Below, piece by piece: positions 1 through 11,000 of a stretch of DNA of 54,962 bases (position 1 is the stretch's first letter; every line of letters begins with the position of its first letter). This DNA comes from Nemertoderma westbladi. Taxonomy: Eukaryota > Xenacoelomorpha > Nemertodermatida > Nemertodermatidae. Location of the stretch: NCBI GenBank assembly GCA_032718475.1, contig JAUCBJ010008972.1, positions 1 through 54,962 on the forward strand. The letters run 5' to 3'. Made by a program: the position numbers and the translations under genes. A model generated the notes under the pieces. It was not told where the DNA came from and searched no databases. It saw only the letters and a list, made by a program, of their open reading frames with translations.

Positions 1-117
1 GATGATCTAGCAAATGTCATGGGTGATAGGGAGTTGTGGCGGTGCAATTTTGTTGACAAGCCGGCACAGCATTCTTAAAAATGCAGCTGCAATGCAGCAT
101 GCCGATCCTAGTAGTAG
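1..117 (+). mobile_element. LINE 3' terminus with TAG-repeat tail
   Basis: About 116 bases, ending in CCTAGTAGTAG, match the reverse complement of about 53,437-53,553, where the same sequence ends in a longer TAG-repeat tail. A fixed 3' end followed by a short tandem tail is how many non-LTR elements finish, so I read this as the 3' end of a LINE-type element whose body lies left of the window. The tail abuts the exonuclease pseudogene, whose recognisable coding on the minus strand stops there. The 3' end is seen directly; the LINE assignment is inferred from the right-hand copy. Confidence 0.6.
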
Positions 118-1378
118 GGCCTCGAACCTGTAGTCCTCTCCCATAGCCTCCGCCTCTCTTTCATCTGCCTCCCTCCTTTCTCGTCTGGCGACTTCTTCCA
201 TTCGCTTCTCCTCAAGTCTATCTGCCTCCAGCTTCTCCCACCTCTGATATGGTGTATCCACCTCCCTGTCTACTAGATGCCGGCAGTTGTAGTGCACCGA
301 CTTGCCCTTCAGCCCCGGGTGGTCTGCCAGACCTTCGAAGGCCACCTTGGAGGCTCTTCTGTAGTTAAGAGGTGATCCTGATAGCAGAAACGCTGCTGGC
401 TCTCTTCCGATAACCACGGCCATGAATAGGTTTAGCAAACCTATCATTATCCAATCCTCCTGTAGGATATATTGCTTTTGATATATCTTTATCGCTCCTC
501 TCCGGAGCTGATACACCTCCTGTTTCCTGGCTTCACTCCCCATTTCAGCAAGTTCGCCAGCTCCGCTCCGTACTCCTCCCAAAACTTACCCCAGTTCATC
601 GGCTTGTGGAGCCCCATGAGCTGGCCCATTGCCACTGCTTTGCAATGTCCTGTCTTCTCTACCAATCCCAACCCGTCTGGCCCTGTCATGGCCATATAGA
701 CCGCTTGCATGTCCAGGAGGTTGGGGGTCTCCAGTCCGACAATCCTCCCCACATCGTCGCGGATTGCCAATCTCACCTTCATCGTTGACTTCTCCCTTAC
801 TAGGTCCTGCACCGCCCTTGGCAACCGGTTTAATTTCAGCCCGCTCTTCTTCCCATACGTTCCTAGATCGAATAGGAATATGTCTCCATTTGGAGCAGCC
901 AAATGCAGTAGTATGGTTCTAGCCGACCCCGCCAACCCTCTTCTCGAACCCTCGTCATCTTCCACAGTCCCCTCGTCGTCCAGGACCATGTATCCTCCCC
1001 TGTTCACGGACTCTACACAAACCTCCTCCAGTCCTTTCTCGGTGGTTCCCTCGGATACTTCGGTATCCCGAACTTTGCTTTGACTCCTTTCACTACATAG
1101 TGGAAATGCTCGAGGATCGCGTTGTCTAGCGACGGTGTCCCATAGGTCCCGACCAGTCGCCTCTCGTCCATCTCCCTGAAGTGGTCCTGCAGTGCCCGCG
1201 CTTTGTGACCCTTCGCTAGCAGCTCGTAGTGCCTTTGCGTGAAGTCCACTAGTATCTCCTTTCCTCTCCTTTCCATCTTTCTCTTCTTAACAAGTCTCTC
1301 CGCCATTACGAACACTCTCGCTCGCTCACCCGCTTGGTGGTGCCTTGCCTCGTGTTGTTGCATACAAGATAATGCCAT
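118..1378 (-). pseudogene. RNase D-like 3'-5' exonuclease pseudogene
   Basis: The central reading (1007 to 489, minus) resembles the DEDD exonuclease fold of RNase D/WRN-type enzymes. It shows an Exo I-like LDDEG (Asp-x-Glu), then HLAAPNGDIFLFDLG, then an Exo II-like region MKVRLAIRDDVGRIVG with an aspartate, and LLDMQAVYMAMTG. No Exo III tyrosine motif is visible. The upstream part (1378-1013) and downstream part (582 to about 118, ending in a charged Glu/Arg-rich helix) are in other frames, so the gene needs at least two frameshifts and is broken. It follows directly after the BEL/Pao integrase fragment on the same strand, so it may have been carried by, or fused to, a retroelement. The family call is by motif only. 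Confidence 0.5.
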
Positions 1379-2066
1379 AGCGTTTCTCCGTGTGTCGCAT
1401 CACCTTAATCTTAATTGGCCCGAACATGTCTACGCCGCAGTGCGTGAATGGCGGGTTGTGTTGTCTTACTCTATTGGCCGGTAATGGTGCCATCTCCTGT
1501 ACGACCCTCTCCTTTCTCGTCCGTCGGCAGGTCTGGCACTGCCCCACTACTGCCTTCACCTTCTTCCTCAACTGTGTGATCCAGAACATCCTCCGTATCT
1601 CTGCGAGAGTCTGGTTGGTGCCTCCATGTAATATCGACTTATGGGAGTCCCAAATGATCTGGTGGACTATCAGCGATCTGTTGGGAATGATTATGGGTTT
1701 TGGTGGGATAACTAGGCTGTTGTTATTCAGCACTCTAGAGTTCATCACCAGAATCCCATCATCGTTTAGTTGTGGGGACAGCATGTTGAGCTCGCTGTCT
1801 CGACGAAGATGTTGTTGCCTGCTAACTCTATCCACTTTGTCGGCGTAGTACCTTCTCTGCTCGTACCGTATTACGGCCTTAGCTGCTCCCTCCAGATCGA
1901 TGTTTGGTTTCCTCTTGGCATCCTTGCCAACTCCCTTAAGGAAATCCCCGTAGGCCCTCCAATATGCTACCAACTTCTTGGTTTTGTACCAGCTGAGTAA
2001 CCTGTCCGTCGGGTTGTCGCATGGGTCTTCTGACTTCGGTGGCACCTCCTTGATCTCCCTCACCAT
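1379..2066 (-). pseudogene. BEL/Pao integrase fragment
   Basis: The minus-strand reading contains the H2C2 zinc-binding region of a retroviral-type integrase (HGGTNQTLAEIRRMFWI, then CQTCRRTR), followed by the start of the catalytic core (PPFTHCGVDMFGPIKIKV and EKRYGI). This order and the THxGVDxFGP motif are typical of BEL/Pao. The reading departs from the family at about 1,390, just where the second part of the core should follow, so the second catalytic Asp and the Glu are missing. Upstream, RLLSWYKTKKLVAYWRAY resembles the RNase H-integrase connector of BEL pol. It is joined to the RTE LINE at about 2,100-2,180. It is dead as an enzyme. Confidence 0.75.
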
Positions 2067-2099
2067 CTGACTAAATATCTCTTCCCCTTCTGAATCTTC

Positions 2100-3380
2100 C
2101 TACTCTTCCTCTGGTGCTACTTCCTCCGAGCCCGGGTCCACCTTCCTCATTGGTGGCCAGGCTGATCTATCGTTAAGTATCTGAGCTATTGTTGATCTAC
2201 TTGGTCGAAATCCGTTTTGGCTCTTACGCAGTAGTTTCTCTATGTGAGGCCTAATCCTATATAGAATCATTTTATTGTATATTTTGGCAGCTACCACAAG
2301 CAGACAGATCCCACGATAGTTTGTTGGTATGCCGAGGTCTCCTTTCTTGGGGAGAGGCTTTAGTTGACCTTTAGTCCAAATTGGTGGTGGCTTTTCCCCT
2401 TTTAACATCCGGTTGCAAACATTCAATAATGGTCTATTTAGCACTCCGGTTTTCCATAACTCCGCTGGGATTTCATCTAATCCACTCGCTTTATTATTGG
2501 ACATGCTTTTAATGCTTCTTTGGAGTTCGGCAGGTGTGAAGTCCCCTGTTTCTATAGGTAGTGTCTTGTCATATATTTTCCTTGTAGGGCTGACCTCGAT
2601 GTTTGGTGGCTGCCCAAGCAAGTTGCTGAAGTGATTTTTCCACTTCCCAACACGTTCTTCAGGACTATCGGCTTTGAGGCGCCCCTTTGCACAACTTTTC
2701 CGACCAGATATCTCATTTACAGTTTGCCAGGTAAGTCTTGATTGTTGCTGTATGTGAGCAGTTGTAATTGCTTCAGTTTTATCCTGTATGTACTTTTCCT
2801 GGCTGATGTTGTAGGCCAATTTAAGATCGTCCTTAGCTTTCTCAACCTTGTTAATGTTTTCGGTTGTTGGTTGTTCGGTTTTAACTTTGTAGGCTATCTT
2901 AAGATCTTCTCTCTTACAAGTAACCTCAGAGTTTTGCCATGGCACATACTGTTTTCGTTTAGGTTTCTGGGGGATATGCCTCTTAGCTGATTCCTTGTGG
3001 GCTGTTATTATATTCTGGTATATTGAATCGGTGGATTGGTCTTCATCCATTGACTGAAGTGCTTCAAAGCGGTTTTGAACTTCTACTGTATAAGCATCCT
3101 TTACAGCATTGTCAGTTCTGAGTTTCTCCCAGTCATAGTTGATTTGCTTGCTTGTCCTGGGTTTGCTGGCTCTCAAACTGAGTCTGATCTCTGCAGTCAC
3201 AATTCTGTGGTCCGAACCAATTAGGTTGAACGAGCTGTATGCCTCGCAGTTGATCATGCTATTTCTCCACTTTTTGTTTATAAGGATGTAATCCAGTTGT
3301 GCTTTGGTTCCATTAGGGTATTGAAAGGTCCATAGCTTCCCCTTACTCTTTTCGAATGTGTTGTTTGTTGGTTCTTCCAT
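2100..3380 (-). pseudogene. RTE-type LINE: endonuclease end, linker, truncated RT
   Basis: Read on the minus strand, this begins with the last part of an APE-type endonuclease (QLDYILIN, GSDHRIV with the catalytic Asp-His). A long linker follows, then the first reverse transcriptase blocks (NNKASGLDEIPAELWK, LKPLPKKGDL, NYRGICLL, QNGFRPSRSTIAQIL). These match RTE-like non-LTR elements. The RT stops after the QNGFR..STxxQIL block, before the palm aspartates, and runs into unrelated sequence at about 2,180 that leads to the BEL/Pao fragment. Losing the 3' rather than the 5' half is unusual for a LINE and points to a later deletion or insertion. It joins the endonuclease ORF by a frameshift near 3,380. 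Confidence 0.8.
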
Positions 3381-4099
3381 TCTTCCAATTCACATTCTTC
3401 CATTAGGTCTAATAGTAAGTACCCATTTCTGTTAGAACTGGTGTTATAGGTGTAACCCTTGATGTCTTCTGGGCCAATTTGCACATTCAGGTCACCAGCA
3501 ATGACTTTAACATTGTGTTTGGGGATGTCCTTAATAAGTCCAGTCAGTTCTTCATAAAACTTGACTGCTTGTTCTGGCTCTGATGCATTGGTTGGACTGT
3601 AGCAACATATAACTGTTGTCTTGGGATTCCCATCAAATGTTGCGATCATAACCCTGGAATTTATAGATTCGATGTTGTTTAGGGTCTTAAGTGCAAATGG
3701 GCTTAGCAGAATTCCTACTCCACCAATTGATGCATTGGCCGAGTTTCTTACTGCTGAGCTTGTTACTAACGTCCATCCATTTCCAATGTCATTGTACTTC
3801 ATGGCAGTGTCTTCATGACAAATCCGATGTTCTTGGATGCAGATGATGTCGATGTTATATTCCATTGCCAGAGCGACCATGTCACCCTGTTTGCTCTGTG
3901 CTTTCAGCGTGCGTGCGTTCATTGTAGCAATCTTTAGTGTCTTTTTACATTTCAACAGGTTGGTTCTTCTTTCTTCTCTGTCTTCTGTTCCAGTAGCCAA
4001 TTTATCGATCCCAGCCTGGTGTACCACTGAGGGACGCGGTCCTTGTTGACCCGGGCGACGACCGAGCCGGTATTTCTCCTGGAGGGTTCTCATACTCAT
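3278..4099 (-). pseudogene. RTE-type LINE: APE endonuclease, N-terminal part
   Basis: Starts at an ATG (4099-4097). The product carries the apurinic-like endonuclease blocks of non-LTR elements: TMNARTL near the start, IQEHR with the catalytic Glu, a central CCYSPTNAS, and GDLNVQIG with the catalytic Asp and Asn. The remaining Asp-His block lies in the neighbouring frame (2,100-3,380), so one frameshift near 3,380 breaks an otherwise complete domain. The enzyme would nick target DNA for target-primed reverse transcription. A further in-strand stretch, 4238-4002, in another frame may be the eroded leader of the same element. Confidence 0.8.
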
Positions 4100-4239
4100 A
4101 TCTTTCAGTTGCGGGGGTAAACCGCTTGTGGTCGCAACTCCTACAAGCGTCTTCGCAGTAGGTCGCCGTTGGTTGATTACCTTCCGCCGACCTTGTCAGC
4201 ATGTCTAGCCGTTGGTTGATTACCTTCCGCCTATCCATG

Positions 4240-4761
4240 GCCTACAGCCCTGCTGCCGACTGTAGGGGTCCATTTGTTACACCCTGAACCAAGTGTGCCT
4301 CCTGGGTTAGGTTACCTAACACTGGTAGAGGAGCATCCAGTATAGACAGGGCGGGGCTTGTATCATCTCTAATGCAGATGCGTATCAAGCCTTTGCCTTC
4401 AATGGTGCCCTAGGCGCTATAGCCCTCAATGACTTATTTAGTTGACGGGGCTGAACCAACCCACTCTTGATCAACTAAATAATGAATAGGCTATGCTTAT
4501 CGGGCCTGCCCTACTGGGCTGACAGCTACAGGTAGTACCACATTACTGCCATAGTGGTAGCAGGATCTGGGGACCTGACCTGACCTGATTACGTCCTGTG
4601 GGCTCTCTCATCTACCTGATATCAGACATACAGGTGCACCGCACACTAAGCCTTTGTCGGTCCCAGCAAGTTAGCTAGATAACTCGCCATAACCTGCCAA
4701 TCAGATGACTTGAACAAATGTGTTCACATGTGATCACATTGGATGAAATCTGCTTTTTCTG
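4240..4761. other. Spacer between two retroelements
   Basis: No ORF of note. It probably contains the 5' untranslated part of the minus-strand RTE element and eroded upstream sequence of the gypsy element. I see no gypsy LTR or primer-binding site here. Short palindromic and direct duplications (for example CCTGACCTGACCTGA at about 4,576) are the only structure. Confidence 0.4.
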
Positions 4762-5882
4762 GTGGCCTGTACTGTAACTAACTTGGCCAGTAAACCCCGT
4801 CAGGACCAGGTGGCCACTCTCTTTTCGTACTGCCACCCAGATTTTTTAAACCGAATCCAATACACCATGGGGATTCCCCGGGACACAGACAAAACAATGG
4901 ATGAAATCCTAAGTGAAATCCGTGCGCATCTGAGGAAAGAACAAAATCTTACCGTTGACAGGTACGAGCTGGTTCGCCAAAAACAGCAAGAAGGGCAGGA
5001 TTTCGAAGAATTCTATATCCGCCTTCGTGAGTTAGCGGATGATGCCATGGTAGAGTGACAATAGACGATTGGATAATGACCCTTCTTGTATGTGGCCTCA
5101 GAGACAATGAAACCCGGCGGGAAATATTCAGTAAAAAACCTGCCCTATCCCTCACTGAAACCATGGACTTCTGTCGCAACCGCGAACTTGCCACCAAGAA
5201 AGGACAGTGGCTCAAACATGAGGTTAAAGCTGTGCAACAATATTCCCATGGTGGACAACAACGCGGGCGCTCTAAAAGTCGCTACAGACAACAGAAGGAA
5301 GGGAAAAATTATAGCAGAAACCCTTCAAACTCCCAAAACCGGAAACCGGTGCCGAAAGATAAAGGTATGTGTTATCGGTGCGGTGGCCATTGGCCACATG
5401 ACAACCAAAACCCCTGCCTAGCCGAAGGTATAAAATGTCTTAACTGTGGCAAGAAAGGGCATCTAAGTAAATGCTGCCAATCAAACAAGGTGAAACCCAA
5501 AGTTTATGGCGCCATAATGATTGCTGAAATTGGAGATAATAAAATGCATAATAAACCTTTTTTTCAAATAAAATTCCTGGGGAATAAAGTTTGCATCGCC
5601 GACACCGGTGCGCAAGTAACAGCTGCCGGTATAGCAGTTCTACACGACTGGCGACTTACACAACATGACCTTGAGGATCCAGACGCTCCACTGTCAGCCG
5701 CCAATGGCAAACCTATCCAGTGTATAGGTCGACTTAAACTCAAACAAACACTGGGGAATAATGAATTTACTGACTGGGTTTATATATGCCCTGGAATCAA
5801 CTACGGTGAAATATATTTATCTCTTCCTTCATGCAAAGGCCTGGGTATTGTACATGAACGATTTCCCACGCCAGTCCACTAA
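4762..5882 (+). pseudogene. Gypsy Gag with two CCHC knuckles plus aspartic protease
   Basis: The first part (4762-5056) is capsid-like helical sequence with no usable ATG at its start, so the N-terminus is missing. A one-base frameshift at about 5,055 leads into the second part. That has a basic Arg/Lys/Gln-rich stretch, two zinc knuckles (CYRCGGHWPHDNQNPC and CLNCGKKGHLSKC) and then a retropepsin core, IADTGAQVTAAG, with the Asp-Thr-Gly active site. Gag would package element RNA and the protease would cut the polyprotein. The ORF ends at a stop shortly after the protease. Confidence 0.85.
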
Positions 5883-5949
5883 CTCAGTGGGATTGAGCCT
5901 TCATCTGAGCGAGAGGTGGATGATAATACCTCAAGGAAAGGGATAAACT

Positions 5950-6646
5950 CCGAGAAGGAAAAATAAAAACTTCTCAGCGAGTTTGCCGATGTATTCTTTA
6001 GTGAGGGTGACCGGTTGAAAACCATGACCGGCCCATCTATGGAGATTAAGCTGGTCGACAGCCGTTCAAATTATACACCCACCATTCAATTCCATATGCC
6101 TATCGCGATAAAGCGAAGGAAGCTATTGACGGAATGCTTGCCAATGGTATAATTGAACGTATCGGCGATCGATCGACCGACTGGGTTCACCCAATGGTTA
6201 TATGCCCCAAGCCAAACCGCCCTGGCAAAATCCGTGTAACCATTGACCTAACTAAACTGAACCACCAAGTAAAGCGACCAGTCCACAATGGCCGCTCACC
6301 TTGGGATATAATTTCCAAAAGAAACCCGAACTCCAACCTGTTTACATCTTTGGATGCCAAATCTGGCTACTGGCAGATTGAGTTGGCTGAGTCGAGCCGA
6401 GATCTCACAAAATTTATAACACCGTGGGGGTGTTTTCGGTATTGTAGAGCCCCCATGGGCCTAATAAGTACTGGAGATTCATACAACTACCGTGGGGACA
6501 TGGCGTTACTGGGACTAGAAAATGTGCACAAAATTGTGGATGATATCCTCATAGAAAGCAGTGATATCAACCAGCACATATCCCATGTTCAGGCCGTCCT
6601 GCAACGTTGTCGAGAAAACTCCATTACACTTCACCCTGACAAATAG
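5950..6646 (+). pseudogene. Gypsy reverse transcriptase fragment
   Basis: Blocks in order: GIIERIGDRSTDWVHPMVICPK, KIRVTIDLTKLN, FTSLDAKSGYWQIEL (first catalytic Asp), FRYCRAPMGL, and the active-site block KIVDDILI, where the usual Y/F-x-D-D is V-D-D preceded by Ile. The upstream RT lead-in (FADVFFSEGD, about 5,980) is in a different frame from the main part, which starts at 6,134. The reading stops at TAG 6644-6646 just after HPDK, where the family normally continues with KCxF. RT would copy element RNA into DNA. Confidence 0.85.
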
Positions 6647-6708
6647 AAAAAGTTCGGGGGATACAGGAGTATGATACTCCTCAAAATATAACTGATCTCT
6701 GAAGCTTC

Positions 6709-7545
6709 ATGGGCTTGACAAATCAGCTTGGTTACTTCTCGGGGGACGTAAGTGCAGCAGCATTTCCCCTCCGTGAACTACTCAGGACTCGAAATGAGTT
6801 CGTATGGACTCCCGACCATGATGATGCGTTCCGAAAGGTCAAGCAGACGCTGCTTCGACCACCCATCCTTGCTCCGTTTGACCCCAAGTGTGAGACATGC
6901 CTTGAAACAGACGACAGCCGATTGAATGGCTTGGGCTATGATCTGTTGCAACGGCATGGGGAGGAGTTTAAACTGGTGGCTTGCGGCAGTCGTTTCCTCA
7001 CAGACTGTGAGACAAGGTGGGCGACCATCAAATTAGAATGTGCTGCCATAAAATATGGATTGAATAAATGTCGTCTGTACTTGGCGGGACTTCCGACTTT
7101 TACAGTCGTGACTGATCACCAACCATTGGTTCGCATATTCAATGTCTATACGCTAGATCAAGTCGAGAACTCAAAGATCCAGCGAATAAAGAGTGATTTA
7201 CAATCCCGATATCAGTTCCATTTGGAGTGGATACCAGGGAAGTCCCATAGGATAGCTGATGGACTGAGCAGGAAACCCGTAGACAACCCAGACTCTCAGG
7301 AAAAATATGAATCTGAGACTACTCACATGCTCACTTCAATAATTGCCGAACTAGGTGATGTCTCAGAGGAAAAAACTCAAGAACTCAATGCCAATATGGA
7401 TGACCCATTTATAAGGGAACTCAGGGAAGTGGCACTTGCTGATTCCGAATACCAGGAGTTGCTTCGGAGATTGCTCCAGAGATTGTTGGTGGCTTTGCAT
7501 CGATCAAACAGGCGTCGCAATCAGTTCAGGAATACAAATCAATGA
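6709..7545 (+). pseudogene. Gypsy RNase H and connector
   Basis: Contains the RT thumb/connection (RELLRTRNEFVWTPDHDDAF) and the RNase H block. LETDDSRLNGLGYDL would hold the first catalytic Asp, although Ala/Ser is usual where a second Asp stands here. Further on are TDCETRWATIKLECAAIKYG, the block VVTDHQPL with its Asp, and ADGLSRKP at the end. RNase H degrades the RNA of the hybrid. Stops separate it from the RT part upstream, and the integrase starts in the next frame at 7,542. Confidence 0.85.
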
Positions 7546-8088
7546 GAAATTCATTATCAGTTTACAGGGACCTCGCTATGTACAATGACAGACTGGTTAT
7601 CCCAAAGGGGTCTCGGAGAAATGTTCTTTTACGACTGCACGCACCCCACTCTGGAATTACGCGAACAAAACAGCGTGCCCATCAAACTGTCTACTGGCCT
7701 GGAATTGGCCATGAAATTGAGCAAATGACTCGTGAGTGCAACGCCTGTCAAGAACGGTTGCCAAGACTTCCCAAAGAAACTTTAAAACCAGATGACTTAC
7801 CAGAATGTCCCTTCCAATGCGCTTCTGCCGACTTATTTGAAGTACGTAGTCGGCACTTTCTAGCCTATACAGACCGCTTTTCTGGGTATCCATGTGTAAA
7901 TGAATGGGCTAGAGACCCTTCATCCAAACAAGTCACTGCCGCTTTGCTGCGGCATTTCTTAGACCTTGGCGTCCCCAATAGACTGTGTACGGATGGAGGA
8001 CTCCAATTCGACTCGCATTATTCTAGACCATTTTACAACCACTGGGGAGTAAACTGGGAGCCAAGTACGCCCCATTACCCCACCAGCA
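7542..8088 (+). pseudogene. Gypsy integrase, C-terminally truncated
   Basis: The H2C2 domain (HAPHSGITRTKQRAHQTVYWPG, then CNACQE) is complete. The core begins with ADLFEV (first Asp), YTDRFSGYP and LCTDGGLQFDS (second Asp). The Glu-containing helix is absent because the sequence switches to satellite after PHYPTSN. Without the Glu the DD35E triad cannot form, so this could not integrate DNA. Confidence 0.88.
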
Positions 8089-11000
8089 ATAAACACAAAA
8101 TATGGTGAAGATCACGACGTTTGCGAAGCTCCACCTATAGTATTGGTAAACACAAAATATCGCGACATTTACGAAGCTCCACCTATAGTATTGGTAAACA
8201 CAAAATTTTGCGAATATCACGACGTTTGCGAAGCTCCACCTATAGTATTGGTAAACACAAAATTTTGCGAATATCACGACGTTTGCGAAGTTCCACCTAT
8301 AGTATTGGTAAACACAAAATTTTGCGAATATCACGACGTTTGCGAAGTTCCACCTATAGTATTGGTAAACACAAAATTTTGCGAATATCACGACGTTTGC
8401 GAAGTTCCACCTATAGTATTGGTAAACACAAAATATCGCGACGTTTGCAAAGCTCCACCTATAGTATTGGTAAACACAAAATTTTGCGAATATCACGACG
8501 TTTGCGAAGCTCCACCTATAGTATTGGTAAACACAAAATTTTGCGAATATCACGACGTTTGCGAAGCTCCACCTATAGTATTGGTAAACACAAAATTTTG
8601 CGAATATCACGACGTTTGCGAAGCTCCACCTATAGTATTGGTAAACACAAAATATCACGAAGATTGCGACGTTTGCGAAGCTCCACCTATAGTATTGGTA
8701 AACACAAAATATCGCGACGTTTACGAAGCTCCACCTATAGTATTGGTAAACACAAAATTTTGCGAATATCACGACGTTTGCGAAGTTCCACCTATAGTAT
8801 TGGTAAACACAAAATATCACGAAGATTGCGACGTTTGCGAAGCTCCACCTATAGTATTGGTAAACACAAAATATCGCGACGTTTACGAAGCTCCACCTAT
8901 AGTATTGGTAAACACAAAATATCGCGACGTTTACGAAGCTCCACCTATAGTATTGGTAAACACAAAATATCGCGAAGATCACAACGTTTGCGAAGTTCCA
9001 CCTATAGTATTGGTAAACACAAAATTTTGCGAATATCACGACGTTTGCGAAGTTCCACCTATAGTATTGGTAAACACAAAATTTTGCGAATATCACGACG
9101 TTTGCGAAGTTCCACCTATAGTATTGGTAAACACAAAATTTTGCGAATATCACGACGTTTGCGAAGTTCCACCTATAGTATTGGTAAACACAAAATTTTG
9201 CGAATATCACGACGTTTGCGAAGTTCCACCTATAGTATTGGTAAACACAAAATTTTGCGAATATCACGACGTTTGCGAAGTTCCACCTATAGTATTGGTA
9301 AACACAAAATTTTGCGAATATCACGACGTTTGCGAAGTTCCACCTATAGTATTGGTAAACACAAAATTTTGCGAATATCACGACGTTTGCGAAGTTCCAC
9401 CTATAGTATTGGTAAACACAAAATAACGCGACGTTTATGAAGCTCCACCTATAGTATTGGTAAACACAAAATTTTGCGAATATCACGACGTTTGCGAAGT
9501 TCCACCTATAGTATTGGTAAACACAAAATATCACGAAGATTGCGACGTTTGCGAAGCTCCACCTATAGTATTGGTAAACACAAAATATCGCGACGTTTAC
9601 GAAGCTCCACCTATAGTATTGGTAAACACAAAATATCGCGACGTTTACGAAGCTCCACCTATAGTATTGGTAAACACAAAATATCGCGAAGATCACAACG
9701 TTTGCGAAGTTCCACCTATAGTATTGGTAAACACAAAATTTTGCGAATATCACGACGTTTGCGAAGTTCCACCTATAGTATTGGTAAACACAAAATTTTG
9801 CGAATATCACGACGTTTGCGAAGTTCCACCTATAGTATTGGTAAACACAAAATTTTGCGAATATCACGACGTTTGCGAAGTTCCACCTATAGTATTGGTA
9901 AACACAAAATTTTGCGAATATCACGACGTTTGCGAAGTTCCACCTATAGTATTGGTAAACACAAAATTTTGCGAATATCACGACGTTTGCGAAGTTCCAC
10001 CTATAGTATTGGTAAACACAAAATTTTGCGAATATCACGACGTTTGCGAAGTTCCACCTATAGTATTGGTAAACACAAAATTTTGCGAATATCACGACGT
10101 TTGCGAAGTTCCACCTATAGTATTGGTAAACACAAAATAACGCGACGTTTATGAAGCTCCACCTATAGTATTGGTAAACACAAAATATCGCGAAGATCAC
10201 GACGTTTGCGAAGTTCCACCTATAGTATTGGTAAACACAAAATTTTGCGAATATCACGACGTTTGCGAAGTTCCACCTATAGTATTGGTAAACACAAAAT
10301 TTTGCGAATATCACGACGTTTGCAAAGTTCCACCTATAGTATTGGTAAACACAAAATTTTGCGAATATCACGACGTTTGCGAAGTTCCACCTATAGTATT
10401 GGTAAACACAAAATAACGCGACGTTTATGAAGCTCCACCTATAGTATTGGTAAACACAAAATATCGCGAAGATCACGACGTTTGCGAAGTTCCACCTATA
10501 GTATTGGTAAACACAAAATTTTGCGAATATCACGACGTTTGCGAAGTTCCACCTATAGTATTGGTAAACACAAAATTTTGCGAATATCACGACGTTTGCG
10601 AAGTTCCACCTATAGTATTGGTAAACACAAAATTTTGCGAATATCACGACGTTTGCGAAGTTCCACCTATAGTATTGGTAAACACAAAATTTTGCGAATA
10701 TCACGACGTTTGCGAAGTTCCACCTATAGTATTGGTAAACACAAAATAACGCGACGTTTATGAAGCTCCACCTATAGTATTGGTAAACACAAAATATCGC
10801 GAAGATCACGACGTTTGAGAAGTTCCACCTATAGTATTGGTAAACACAAAATAACGCGACGTTTATGAAGCTCCACCTATAGTATTGGTAAACACAAAAT
10901 ATCGCGTAGATCACGACGTTTGAGAAGCTCTGCCTATAGTATTGGTAAACACAAAATATCACGAAGATTGCGACGTTTGCGAAGCTCCACCTATAGTATT

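Larger units (their letters stand above)
4762..8088 (+). mobile_element. Decayed Ty3/gypsy retrotransposon, truncated both ends
   Basis: Gag, protease, reverse transcriptase, RNase H and integrase remnants follow one another on the plus strand in the Ty3/gypsy order, in at least four different frames. No LTR is visible on the left. On the right, the integrase is cut within its core (after PHYPTSN, where the family continues with NGxAE) and the next bases are the 57-bp satellite. Frame breaks lie near 5,055, 5,880-6,130, 6,646 (in-frame TAG) and 7,542. It is an old, inactive copy. Confidence 0.9.
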
